DNA of 64,000 nucleotides. Source: Lachnospiraceae bacterium (GTDB lineage Bacteria; Bacillota; Clostridia; Lachnospirales; Lachnospiraceae). The translations under genes and the position numbers were made by a program. This document shows, in pieces, positions 8,435-16,653 of the stretch (position 1 is the first letter of the stretch; each line of letters opens with the position of its first letter). Location of the stretch: contig JAFXGP010000020.1 of the NCBI GenBank assembly GCA_017521195.1, positions 1 to 64,000 on the forward strand, written 5' to 3'. The notes beneath the pieces are model-generated. The model worked only from the letters and a program-made list of their open reading frames with translations. It was not told the origin of the DNA and did not search any database.

Positions 8435-9100
8435 CTACAAAATACATACATCTTCATACAGTCCGTTATTGAAAATCTCCTGTACGGTTTTATCCTCTAC
8501 CATACATTCTGCTATTTTGTTTACCAGTAATGCAAAATTTTCAAACTCACATATTTCTATCTGTTTCACACCATCATAAAACCACCAACATTTACTATGA
8601 TTGGTAATAGCACATCCTCTGTCTTTATAACTAAATTCTATTTCCCTTCCATGCATAAGGTAGTCTGTTATATCTGTGTAGGAATATTTTAGGCTCCATG
8701 ACAGATGTACCCAAAATTCCAAATCAAAATGTGGTGTTGGAAAATCCGGCGCACCATAGGGATAGATTTCATGACAACATCTTGCTTCTCCCCATTCTAA
8801 CTTTTTCTGTGTATCAGCCTTTTCTGCCAAAATATTTCCAACCATACGGTAACTGAACTGATACAGAATCTGTCCTTCTTCTGTGTTAATCTCACAGACA
8901 TATGTAGGTTTTTCCGGCGGAATTTCAAATGCCTTTAATGTATCTAAAATCATTTCCGGAAGTTGTCTCTTTTTTGCCAACTGCAAGAAATTCTTACAGT
9001 GTTCACAATCGCATCTCCAGCCTTTAAATTTACCATACCATTCTTTTGTTGCCTGTTTATCTGCTTCTACCTGATATCCGAATAAGTTGTATTCTTTCAT
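8435..9100 (-). CDS. Hypothetical protein with N-terminal CDCEHCKNF cysteine cluster
   Basis: 221 residues from the ATG at 9100 (GGGCGG just upstream; the frame to 9127 overlaps the previous gene). Near residue 30 there is RCDCEHCKNF, a possible metal site, and further Cys/His pairs occur (RCCHEIYPYG near 108, HSKCWWFYDG near 178). No membrane segment or signal peptide is present, so the protein is cytosolic. I do not recognise the family. It follows the lipoprotein gene at 9120 with 19 bases between them. Confidence 0.65.
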   Translation of the reverse strand: MKEYNLFGYQVEADKQATKEWYGKFKGWRCDCEHCKNFLQLAKKRQLPEMILDTLKAFEIPPEKPTYVCEINTEEGQILYQFSYRMVGNILAEKADTQKKLEWGEARCCHEIYPYGAPDFPTPHFDLEFWVHLSWSLKYSYTDITDYLMHGREIEFSYKDRGCAITNHSKCWWFYDGVKQIEICEFENFALLVNKIAECMVEDKTVQEIFNNGLYEDVCIL

Positions 9101-9119
9101 TTTCCGCCCTACACTTTTA

Positions 9120-9743
9120 CTAACCATCTAACTCGGCAACTGTCTTCTGACTAAACCGAATTGTAATTGCAAAAACGCCCTCATATCCGAGCTTTTCGTA
9201 CTCTTCCGGAGAATAGAAATAATCCACCTGATAAGAAACCACTTCATTCTTTGATGTAATTATCTGTACCGCCAAAGGTATTTCTTCTTCATATTCAAAT
9301 TCTGTTTTTTCCGATAAAACAGAGGTTGCAAAACTGCCAATTTCATTTAAATCTTCGTTACGTTCACTGTTATATTCTGTCGCACCACCTGTGTGTTCAC
9401 TCTGAATGGCAATTCTAAGTCCTTCATCTAATCGTTCAAAAGCAAGAGCAATACGTCCTTCCACATCCGAAAATGCCTGACCTCCACCACCTGCTTCTAA
9501 CTTCCATTCTCCATCCATCAAGCGATAGGTATTCACTTGAATACTTTGCACCGATTCTTCAAGTGTAAAATCATAAATTCGTTGCTCCGTATTCAAACCT
9601 AATAATGAAGCAATCTTTTCTTCTTCCTCTGTAAGCTGTGCAGGTTCTATGTACATTTTTCCCTCATTTTTTTCTGTGTCAGCACAGCCAGCCATACTTA
9701 ACATTCCTACTATTGCCAAAACTATTACCATTAACTTCTTCAT
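9120..9743 (-). CDS. Lipoprotein behind an attenuator-like leader
   Basis: 207 residues with signal peptide and lipobox SMAGC at residues 17-21. The mature part is acidic, beta-rich, with no recognised domain. AAAGGAG precedes the ATG. The gene is separated from the sigma/anti-sigma pair upstream by a 280-base leader that ends in a strong intrinsic terminator only about 25 bases before the ribosome binding site, so expression is probably controlled by transcription attenuation. The 3' end borders the 8435 gene. Confidence 0.75.
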   Translation of the reverse strand: MKKLMVIVLAIVGMLSMAGCADTEKNEGKMYIEPAQLTEEEEKIASLLGLNTEQRIYDFTLEESVQSIQVNTYRLMDGEWKLEAGGGGQAFSDVEGRIALAFERLDEGLRIAIQSEHTGGATEYNSERNEDLNEIGSFATSVLSEKTEFEYEEEIPLAVQIITSKNEVVSYQVDYFYSPEEYEKLGYEGVFAITIRFSQKTVAELDG

Positions 9744-9771
9744 AACATGTACACTCCTTTAACTTTATAAA

Positions 9772-9889
9772 AAAAGCAACAGTAACCGACTTATTGCCAG
9801 ATTACTGTTGCTCTTACTCATTATCTTCTATTTTCCGGCAACTACACCATCATATATACTACGTTTTTCTTTTCAAAACTACCTTCGTT
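9772..9889 (-). ncRNA. Leader RNA copy A: possible pseudoknot plus terminator (candidate cis-regulatory RNA)
   Basis: On the minus strand, a weak -10 (TAAAAT at 9901-9896) is followed by a leader containing GATGGTGTAGTTGCCGG, then about 30 bases, then a terminator hairpin (arms GCAACAGTAATC and GGTTACTGTTGC, bases 9811-9776) and a T7 run. The hairpin loop carries TGGCAATAAGTC. GTTGCCGG can pair with CTGGCAAT, which sits across the 5' arm of the hairpin, giving either a pseudoknot or a competing fold. The key segments are identical in copy B at 17716-17835, while the arms differ. I do not recognise it as a known riboswitch class. Confidence 0.6.
9776..9811 (-). terminator. Intrinsic terminator inside leader A, upstream of the lipoprotein gene
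   Basis: A 12-bp stem with a 12-base loop followed on the minus strand by seven Ts. Because it lies between the promoter and the start codon of the 9120-9743 gene, it acts as an attenuator rather than an operon end, or it ends the preceding sigma operon. Confidence 0.75.
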
Positions 9890-9935
9890 TCATATATTTT
9901 ATCATAATAAAGCGCAACTATATATATACTTCATG

Positions 9936-9949
9936 AAATCTTAAGATTT
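9936..9949. promoter_or_regulatory. 14-bp palindrome AAATCTTAAGATTT, probable operator (copy A)
   Basis: A perfect palindrome lies about 15-20 bases upstream of the expected -35 of leader A, followed by TTTCATGAAG. The same block is found before leader B at 17882-17895. The CTTAAG-N5-TTGAAG type direct repeat in copy B is the kind of site used by OmpR-type response regulators. Confidence 0.5.
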
Positions 9950-10027
9950 GACTTTATAAAATCCACCACAAACGTTGACTTCTTGTTTGATTATGACTAT
10001 ATACTTCACCTAATCAGCACTTTTTTC

Positions 10028-11608
10028 CTAATTAACTTTTCGCACTTCCATATAATAATGTGGCTCATTCACATCAAGTTCCACTTGTGTAATTCCTTTC
10101 TCCAAATCAAAACCAAAGTTTTGATATATAATTTCGATAAACTGCGTATTGCTTACGGATGCAGTCTGCTCTGAGAATTCAAGTGTAGAACCTAATCGAG
10201 TTACCATGTCATAACCATTTCTGTCAGTGCCTGCTCCCACGAAATCAAAACTTGCATCTTTTTTCATATCTGCGTCTACCCGAACACTTCCATTTGCCGG
10301 AATCACTACATCAAAATTTATATACATAACACGTTGCATATTGTAGGTTTCTGTCCACATATCTTCCAGACTTCCCCATTCATATCTCTCTGCCACATTG
10401 TCGGACAAAATCCCATAATCATACATAAGTTCTGCCACGGAACCGAACAACATTTCATCAGACGCAACATCAATCTGCTCCTCTTCAAAGTAAGAAAGCT
10501 CACGTTCTTCAATTAACAACTTCCATACAATCTCGCCTAAAGTTGTTTCGAATCGTACTACATCTGCTGTCACACCTTCTATTTCTTCTCCTTCCTCACA
10601 GCCACCGTCACGATAACCCTGTATTTCCGGAACTGTTATATCTTCTCCAAGAACGATCAGGTATCTGTCCATTCCGTAGCCTCTTTCATTTTCCTCCGGA
10701 ATGTGGTAACACTGTTGAAATTCTCCCGTTTCCACATCCCTTCTTCCTCCGGTAGAACCATAAGAAAGAATACGCGTATCAGAAGAAATCACGTTAAATT
10801 CCATTCCCAGTGTGGGGTTCGTTGCTGTTTCATCCAAGCCATCATACGCAATATTACTTAACTTATATACAATTACATTCTGATTCAGTTGGGGATATTC
10901 AGCATAAGCATCTGCTATATAACTTCCATCTTCCAACAATGCTTGAAACTCTGTCCATTCACCGGCACTTTTGATATTACTTCTGTCTGTTTTATCCGTA
11001 TCCAAACCGTGGGCACTATAAAAACCACCACTAAATCTTCCGGCATAAAGGCTTGTTTCTATTATACTGTCATCTACACTGATTGTTGGCATCCATTTGT
11101 ATCCGTTACTAAAAGTACCTGCAAACGGATAACTTGCTGTCAGAACAATATCCTCATCAGTGGTATTATTCAAAAAATATCTGTCTGTTACCAGACTTTC
11201 TGTTTCGTAGTCCTGATATCCTGTTTGCTCTCCATCGACCTCATAATATTTCATCTTAGTTTCATAAGAAGCAAAGTCAAAATCGGTGTTTCTGACTGCT
11301 GTAATTCCAGTTGTATCGCTTAATGCATTCAGCGGAAACACCGGTCCTGCATAACTCATAAAAACACTTCCTGACTCATGTCCTCCACTACCACTACCGG
11401 CAGTATCACCGGGTTTTGCACCTCTACCAATGCCAAATATCCCCAACCCAATTGCTAGACATACACAAGCTGCCATGATTCCCCATTTCATCCATATCTT
11501 TTTATGTCTTTTATCATGATTCTTCTTACTAAACTGATAATTTTCTGCCTGCAAAACTAAATCATCTCTGATTCCTGTTATACCATCATACATAATCTCA
11601 TTTTTCAT
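10028..11608 (-). CDS. Anti-sigma-like single-pass membrane protein
   Basis: 526 residues. The first 38 are cytosolic and charged, a transmembrane helix spans about 41-60, and the large outer domain (65-526) is beta-rich. Its start overlaps the stop of the ECF sigma gene by four bases (ATGA), the usual arrangement for a sigma factor and its membrane-bound anti-sigma or partner. The cytosolic stretch is short and lacks a recognisable zinc-anti-sigma (HxxxCxxC) motif, so the inhibitory role is inferred from context. The outer domain may sense an envelope signal. Confidence 0.7.
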   Translation of the reverse strand: MKNEIMYDGITGIRDDLVLQAENYQFSKKNHDKRHKKIWMKWGIMAACVCLAIGLGIFGIGRGAKPGDTAGSGSGGHESGSVFMSYAGPVFPLNALSDTTGITAVRNTDFDFASYETKMKYYEVDGEQTGYQDYETESLVTDRYFLNNTTDEDIVLTASYPFAGTFSNGYKWMPTISVDDSIIETSLYAGRFSGGFYSAHGLDTDKTDRSNIKSAGEWTEFQALLEDGSYIADAYAEYPQLNQNVIVYKLSNIAYDGLDETATNPTLGMEFNVISSDTRILSYGSTGGRRDVETGEFQQCYHIPEENERGYGMDRYLIVLGEDITVPEIQGYRDGGCEEGEEIEGVTADVVRFETTLGEIVWKLLIEERELSYFEEEQIDVASDEMLFGSVAELMYDYGILSDNVAERYEWGSLEDMWTETYNMQRVMYINFDVVIPANGSVRVDADMKKDASFDFVGAGTDRNGYDMVTRLGSTLEFSEQTASVSNTQFIEIIYQNFGFDLEKGITQVELDVNEPHYYMEVRKVN

Positions 11609-12162
11609 AGTGCGACTCCTTTCTTTTCCAGGGTAGCCTTTAAACTTTTTCGTAAACGCAACATTCTCTGAGCCATCTTAGCTGCGGAAATTCCATACTT
11701 TTTTGCCAATTCCTGTACTTCATCTCCAAACCAATATCTTCGGATAAATAATACTCTGTCTTCTTCCGGTAAAGAATCTAACCACTGGATGATATATTTT
11801 GAAAGCTGTATTACTTCCATTGTCTGCTCTACATTACTTGGAGAAGGAACGCAATCGCTTAACTCTGACAGCATAATTTCCATACTGCTGTATCTCTTCT
11901 TTGCCCGCATTGCACGGAACCGACTGATGGACAGATTTCTGGTAATCCTGCCAAGATATACCTTGAAAATTTCAGGTACCGTTGGCGGTATCTGTTTCCA
12001 TGCGGAATAATATGCGTCATTAACGCATTCTTCTGCATCTTCCTGAATTCCAAGAACATTCATTGCAATATAATGACAAAATCTTCCGTATTTTTTCTCA
12101 GTTTCCTTAATTGCCTGTTCATTACGTTCAAAATACAATTCTATGATCTGTTTATCATCCAC
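11605..12162 (-). CDS. ECF-type RNA polymerase sigma factor
   Basis: 185 residues, the usual length for an ECF sigma factor. Region 2 is seen at about residues 22-85 (DAEECVNDAYYSAWKQIPP) and region 4 at 125-180 (LPEEDRVLFIRRYWFGDEV then a helix-turn-helix VQELAKKYGISAAKMAQRM). The start is a GTG with GGAGGG upstream. Together with the overlapping membrane protein it forms a signal-responsive pair that may control the downstream lipoprotein and membrane genes. The leader just upstream of its ribosome site is repeated at 17980-18010. Confidence 0.9.
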   Translation of the reverse strand: MDDKQIIELYFERNEQAIKETEKKYGRFCHYIAMNVLGIQEDAEECVNDAYYSAWKQIPPTVPEIFKVYLGRITRNLSISRFRAMRAKKRYSSMEIMLSELSDCVPSPSNVEQTMEVIQLSKYIIQWLDSLPEEDRVLFIRRYWFGDEVQELAKKYGISAAKMAQRMLRLRKSLKATLEKKGVAL

Positions 12163-12177
12163 GTTCTTCCCTCCTTC

Positions 12178-12208
12178 CTCAGTTACTTGAAAAGCCCTTT
12201 CACTAATA
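12178..12208. repeat. 31-bp sigma-gene leader, copy A
   Basis: The segment just before the ribosome binding site of the ECF sigma gene is repeated with two or three mismatches at 17980-18010, where the sigma gene itself is missing. It marks the far end of the duplicated region. Confidence 0.75.
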
Positions 12209-12330
12209 AAGTCGCAAAACGAAAGACTATATTGACATAACTTTCATTTTTTTGATAAATTAAACCACCTATCATACATAAAATAACTTTTTTCTTAAAT
12301 CTTCCCTCCTCTTGTTTTAAATCATTTATA

Positions 12331-12390
12331 CCTTTTTACACTTTTTATATTTCTTTATATCTTTTTATACTTTTTTATAGTTTTTTTACA
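12331..12390. repeat. Six 10-bp phased T-tract repeats (predicted DNA bend)
   Basis: Six consecutive 10-base units follow the pattern YTTTTTATAN: CCTTTTTACA, CTTTTTATAT, TTCTTTATAT, CTTTTTATAC, TTTTTTATAG, TTTTTTTACA. A/T-tracts repeating at one helical turn should curve the DNA. The array lies between the end of the YczE-like gene and the promoter region of the ECF sigma operon (rest of 12163-12410, where no gene was seen). Confidence 0.8.
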
Positions 12391-12410
12391 AGTACCATTA
12401 ACTTTGGCTG

Positions 12411-13034
12411 CTATAATCGATTTAATTGTGCTCTTATGCAATTTGCAAATATCTGGATCACCGGACCGGCTGTTACTGCTGTTATAATAGTAATTACTCC
12501 CAGTTTTCCACCTAGAGCAAAACCAATAAGAACACACATAACATCAAAACAAATTTTTACGATTTTGAAATCTTTTTTACTCTTATCTTTCAAAACCATA
12601 ACAATTCCGGTAAATGGGTCCAAACCAATATCTGCCACAATATACAGTGCAACTCCTAAATAGAGAAATAAACATCCCATTACCGCACCAAAAATTTGTG
12701 TTGGTAAGGTCTGTACCTTAAACAAGGCATAATATATTTTTCTGCCCATATCAACAATTACACCGTATGGTACAATATAAATAAACGTTCCAATACTTAT
12801 ATAATGCCTGTCTTGTGTCAACACAAGCATCACCAATGAGATATTTACAATGTTTGTAGCAAATCCCAGTTGTTCCGGCGAAAGATTTGCTACATTTCTA
12901 ATTCCATCATACATAATTCCAATTGGATCATTTCCCAGTGACGCGGCCGCATTAAACGCCACACCGGTACCTACGAAAAAGATACCTATAATAGCCAGCA
13001 CTAAATTTACCACTCTGTCTTTTTTCAAATCCAA
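12411..13034 (-). CDS. YczE/YitT-like integral membrane protein
   Basis: 207 residues with five or six membrane helices. The repeated motif (FNAAASLGNDPIGIMYDGI near residue 28 and YIVADIGLDPFTGIVMVL near residue 130, each with LGxDP) is characteristic of the YczE/YyaS membrane family. In Bacillus subtilis YczE is needed for some peptide synthetase products; the biochemical function is unknown. The end of the gene borders the phased T-tract array, and the IS remnant begins about 150 bases upstream of its start. Confidence 0.8.
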   Translation of the reverse strand: MDLKKDRVVNLVLAIIGIFFVGTGVAFNAAASLGNDPIGIMYDGIRNVANLSPEQLGFATNIVNISLVMLVLTQDRHYISIGTFIYIVPYGVIVDMGRKIYYALFKVQTLPTQIFGAVMGCLFLYLGVALYIVADIGLDPFTGIVMVLKDKSKKDFKIVKICFDVMCVLIGFALGGKLGVITIITAVTAGPVIQIFANCIRAQLNRL

Positions 13035-13084
13035 TCACCCTTTTCTTTATAATAATCTCTCAGAATCTTTAAGCCAGTAAATAT

Positions 13085-14700
13085 AAGGCTTTCATATTCC
13101 TTTTTTATTAAAATCCCCCACTTTTTTGTCAAAAAAAGCTTGATAAATCGCCAAAAATTTGCGGCTAAGCCGATTAAATGTATTTTATTTTTTCGACTGG
13201 AGGCGATTTTTTGTTACCTGTAAATTCCGGCGGTCATGCCGCCTATCAAAACTTTGTTACTGAAAGTCTTCGTAAATATTATCCTGATCCTGATTCCATT
13301 GCCCGCTCTACTTGGGATATCATTGAACGTTTCTGGAACCTTGATCTGTCCTATACAGATGAACTTTTGGCAGATAAATACTCCAAGTTCGGCCCTTGTC
13401 CAAGAACACCTTCCTGTATGCAGCGTTCCTATTTATTATCCATTGATTTTAAAGTCTCTTCTTTAACGGAATGGGCTGCACAACTTATAATCAATCCTCT
13501 TTATGCGATACTAAGTGGATTTGAATTCGGCGACACCCCAGGTGGCGGTACTTTTTATGATTTCCTAAATCGTTTGTGGAATTCCGATTCCAACAATCTT
13601 TCTCCTCATGAACATCCTGTCAAAGAGAAAAAAGTCAAAAAGCCTAAACAAAAAGGGACGAAAGCAGATTCCATTGAAAAAATAACTGTCGCTGAACTTC
13701 TTCCACAGCTTGAATCCACAGAGTTCAGACTTGATGACCAGCCTTACACTTCGCTGTTTAAAATCTACAAAAAAAAGTTTCTTGACATTTCTGTTTCAAA
13801 AGATCTTATCCATAAAGATTCTTTGGCTTTAGCCGGTGATGGAACACCTGTTGTCACTTCACACAGAGAACGCAAAAACGTATCTGTAAATGTAAAGAAC
13901 AAAGGATTACTGACTGTAAATGTAATCGTTATTTTTCTCGGCTCGATTGTGATATTGGCTGGGATTCTTCCCGTGATTGTTTTTATCATGGATATGATTT
14001 ATATATGCTTGTCGATTCCCAAAGCGACCTTCCTGTATTTCCTCATTACTCCTACGCATCAAAACATGATTCACATGTTTTTTTGCATGCCTTTTTTAGG
14101 ATGAAAGCCTTTCTTCCTGATTTTAAGGTTTCAAAGCTTTTGCTTGATTCCGCTCATGACGCAATGCCTTACTACGAATACTGCAAACAGGAAAATATCA
14201 CTCCCGTTATTGACCTCAATGGCAAAGGCGGAAGACCGCCTGTTTACAAAGATGCTTTCACCATCGATAGCGATGGCGTTCCTGTCTGCAAAGCAGGATG
14301 CCGTATGAGGCGGGATGGTATCGAAAGAGCAAAAGGACGTTCAAAATTTAAATGTCCCAAAATGAATCGTATTGACGACTGTCTTACCTGCACTTGTGAA
14401 GCTCCGTGCTCTGATGCAAAATACGGAAGAACCCTTCATCTGGTCATGAAGGATAATCTTCGATTATTTAATAATCCGCCATGAAGCAGTAAAGAATGGA
14501 AAATGGAATACAATGCAAGAACTTCTGCAGAACGTTCCAACAAACGGCATAATCCTATGGAGTATTATACACTATTCTCAGGCATAGCAACAGTTATGTC
14601 TTTTCTCATACCCATTTTTCCTTTATTTCAGATAATATTTAGTTTTCAAAGTCCGTTGCCAGCATCACTGGCTATAATCACTCAGGATTCCGAGAGATTA
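13085..14700 (+). mobile_element. IS element remnant (DDE transposase, degraded)
   Basis: A plus-strand transposase gene in an otherwise minus-strand region, with a T-rich left part (13085-13160) and no recognisable right end. Homology to the transposase stops at about 14560, and at 14702 the sequence passes straight into a duplicated fragment of the GGADGPTAIF gene. The exact ends and terminal repeats cannot be fixed by eye. Confidence 0.7.
13211..14560 (+). pseudogene. Transposase with frameshift, nonsense codon and lost C-terminus
   Basis: Start TTG at 13211 with GGAGG seven bases upstream. The frame runs to HRERK at about 13873, then a -1 shift in the run GCAAAAACG is needed to continue with RICKCKEQRITDCKCNRYF and on through MLVDSQSDLPVFPHYSYASKHDSH, a DDE-type core, and the Cys-rich block CKAGCRMRRDGIERAKGRSK / CP. 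A TGA at 14482-14484 replaces an expected Arg codon after FNNPP, and the frame then reads SSKEWKMEYNARTSAERSNKR before losing sense near 14560. The family is probably IS1182-like by its zinc-finger-like C-terminal half, but this is not certain. Confidence 0.85.
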
Positions 14701-14701
14701 T

Positions 14702-14803
14702 TCTGTATACAGGATTACTCCTACCCGGTCATAGGCAAAATCAAACATACCAGTACATGTAACCAAAGTACAATCCGCGTCTGCTTTGATCTTAAATAAT
14801 TCT
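14702..14803 (-). pseudogene. Fragment of the GGADGPTAIF-protein gene (copy B)
   Basis: About 100 bases match 6311-6412 with only a few differences (for example CAGTACATGTAACCAAAG against CGGTACATGTAACCAACG). It corresponds to the middle of the soluble domain (FDFAYDRVGVILYTD region). Both ends are cut: the left by the IS remnant, the right by the end of the 14792 gene. Confidence 0.85.
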
Positions 14804-15064
14804 TCGAATTGTATTTCTCAAATATAGTGCCTTTTCATAATCGGATGCTTTAGCATAAATTTTGTATTCATAGACTTTACTTAAATCAATTCCTACATTC
14901 CCCATATGCGCTCTACTTCCTGAATTTAATGGTGTTGGACTCAGAATATTTTTTACTTTTACTTTATATTCTATATCACTATTCTTCAAAATAGTGCGGA
15001 CTTCACTTTGTTTTTTCATATCATATGTAATCAAAAGCTCTTTCCTATTAAATATTGAAATCAT
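14792..15064 (-). CDS. Hypothetical 90-residue protein
   Basis: A small soluble protein starting behind GGGAGAAT. Sequence features include ELLITYDMKKQSEVRTILKN at the N-terminus and YEYKIYAKASDYEKALYLRN near the C-terminus, suggesting a two-strand, two-helix ferredoxin-like fold similar to the DUF2007 type, though this is only an impression. It has no counterpart in the intact copy A of the region. Its last codons overlap the start of the duplicated GGADGPTAIF fragment, so its C-terminus may be artificial. Confidence 0.55.
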   Translation of the reverse strand: MISIFNRKELLITYDMKKQSEVRTILKNSDIEYKVKVKNILSPTPLNSGSRAHMGNVGIDLSKVYEYKIYAKASDYEKALYLRNTIRRII

Positions 15065-15108
15065 ATGTCATTCTCCCATACAAATTTGAATTCATTTCTC
15101 CCCTCTAC

Positions 15109-15123
15109 TCCATTTCAAAATCC
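15109..15123. repeat. 15-bp direct repeat, left flank of the ATPase unit
   Basis: TCCATTTCAAAATCC, identical to 16658-16672. Both lie at the 3' end of a DUF975-gene copy. The intact copy at 6961 has A instead of C at the third base, so the two flanks share a variant not found there, as expected from a target duplication. Confidence 0.75.
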
Positions 15124-15137
15124 CTCATGTTAACAGT

Positions 15138-15169
15138 ACAGCCGACCAGATTTCATTCCAGTCGGCTGT
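15138..15169. terminator. Hairpin downstream of the ATPase gene
   Basis: A perfect 9-bp stem (ACAGCCGAC / GTCGGCTGT) 20 bases after the ATPase stop. There is no T-run on the minus side, and a T5 run on the plus side (CCCATTTTTC). It may be a weak terminator or a processing or boundary hairpin. Confidence 0.45.
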
Positions 15170-15189
15170 GCCCATTTTTCTATTACTAT

Positions 15190-16536
15190 TTATAATCCGT
15201 CCATATCCAAATCTACTATTATCTTCTCAATCCTCTGTTCTTTTAAAAGATAACACATGTAAATTGGAAGATAAATTACATTTCCATCTGTTTCAACATT
15301 TCCTACAGAAAAAACATATGCTTTTTCCATATGATAATCTGAAACATTCATATAATTATTTAAAGCCTTGTGCGATTTATATGCTTTTCCGGACTTAACT
15401 TCAATTGGAACAACTTTTCCATTCATTTCTATTGCAAAATCCAATTCACCTATATTCTTCTTTTTGCAAAAATATAGTTCAAATCCATTGGCTGTTAACT
15501 GCTGCGCAATAGCATTTTCAAAGTGCGCTCCATTATTTACTTCTCCATTTTTGTTAATCAACTGAATTTTCGTTTCTGCGGGATATGCACTTGTAAGTAA
15601 TCCAATATCATTTGAAAATAATTTAAATACATTGCTGCTCTTACTTGCCAAAAGAGGAATAACAGGTGCATCAACATTATATACCGGCAATGCCACCCCT
15701 GCATCCTTCAGCCATAAAAAACTATTTTCATATCGGTCAAACTTAAGTTCCTTATCCAACATAGTAAAAACAAATTTTTTATTTTGTTTATTTAATTCAG
15801 CCGGAATTATATCATATATTGATTTCAGTTTAAGCTTTTTATCTTCTCTCTCATATTGTGAAAAATCTTCTTTATAAAGCGTTACTATGTCTCTTTGTAC
15901 TTTATCAACTTCTCGGATATCTTTTGTCTCAATATAGGTTTTCACCGCATCCGGCATTCCGCCTACTATTAAATATACAAAAAACATAGCCAAAAGCTTC
16001 TGATGTATGAATTCATCGATACTATTACATGTCACAAACTTTTCTTTTAACATATCTAATGTAGCATTTGAGACACTATTCGCTATCATGAATTCTTCAA
16101 AATCCATAGGATACATTTTTAGAACTGTTAAATATCCCACCGGTGCAGAAGCTATTCCTTTTAGTTCCACACCCAGTAAGGAACCACTCATTACATATTT
16201 AAAACTTCCTTCATCAACAAGAAATTTAATTTTAGTTACAATTTCCGGACATTTTTGAATCTCATCAAAAAAGACAACTGTTTTATGTGTTTTACACTCT
16301 TCAGGCATAAGCATTTTTAATTTTACTAAAAACTCTTCAGCACTCATCTGTGCATTTAAGTAAGTAATCATATCCGGTTGATCAATAAAATTCACTTCAT
16401 ACTTACTGTATCCGCTTTTTTCTATCTCATCTCTTACAAGCCAAGTTTTCCCAATTTGCCTTGCTCCTGTAACCAATAATGCCTTATTTGAATTTTCAAG
16501 CCATTCTTTTACTGTAATGGAATCTTTTCTAAACAT
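15190..16536 (-). CDS. AAA_14/DUF4143 ATP-binding protein
   Basis: 448 residues from the ATG at 16536 (GGAGG 9-10 bases upstream; the longer frame to 16617 lies in repeats). Walker A is GARQIGKT near residue 24, Walker B TVVFFDEIQKCPEI near 80, and sensor-like SGSLLGVELKG near 117. The C-terminal DUF4143 domain ends in a restriction-nuclease-like segment (residues about 360-410: ELDFAIEMNGKVVPIEVKSGK). Members are common in gut bacteria and archaea, are often scattered or mobile, and have no proven function. The gene lies between two 15-bp direct repeats and has three 33-bp spaced boxes in front of it. Confidence 0.88.
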   Translation of the reverse strand: MFRKDSITVKEWLENSNKALLVTGARQIGKTWLVRDEIEKSGYSKYEVNFIDQPDMITYLNAQMSAEEFLVKLKMLMPEECKTHKTVVFFDEIQKCPEIVTKIKFLVDEGSFKYVMSGSLLGVELKGIASAPVGYLTVLKMYPMDFEEFMIANSVSNATLDMLKEKFVTCNSIDEFIHQKLLAMFFVYLIVGGMPDAVKTYIETKDIREVDKVQRDIVTLYKEDFSQYEREDKKLKLKSIYDIIPAELNKQNKKFVFTMLDKELKFDRYENSFLWLKDAGVALPVYNVDAPVIPLLASKSSNVFKLFSNDIGLLTSAYPAETKIQLINKNGEVNNGAHFENAIAQQLTANGFELYFCKKKNIGELDFAIEMNGKVVPIEVKSGKAYKSHKALNNYMNVSDYHMEKAYVFSVGNVETDGNVIYLPIYMCYLLKEQRIEKIIVDLDMDGL

Positions 16537-16565
16537 GAATGAACACCTCCAAATATATAATATAT

Positions 16566-16645
16566 ATTTTGCCCCGTTTTTGCAATGCTCATTATTGCAT
16601 TTTGCCCCGTTTTTCAATTATTTTCATTCATATTTTGCCCCGTTT
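16566..16645. repeat. Three iteron-like boxes upstream of the ATPase gene
   Basis: The 14-base sequence ATTTTGCCCCGTTT occurs at 16566-16579, 16599-16612 and 16632-16645, exactly 33 bases apart each time (about three helical turns, so on one face of the DNA). They end about 30 bases upstream of the ATPase start codon and are inside the unit bounded by the 15-bp repeats. A binding site for an auto-regulator is the simplest reading. Confidence 0.8.
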
Positions 16646-16653
16646 AGACAATT

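Noticed and set aside
10889..11323. A 144-codon plus-strand frame inside the anti-sigma-like gene
   Set aside because: It has no ribosome binding site, is rich in Cys, Ile and Phe as expected for an antisense frame, and lies completely within a well-supported gene.
12355..12537. Short minus-strand frame over the T-tract array
   Set aside because: Made of the AT-rich repeats and the end of the YczE-like gene; Ser/Lys-rich with no start signal.
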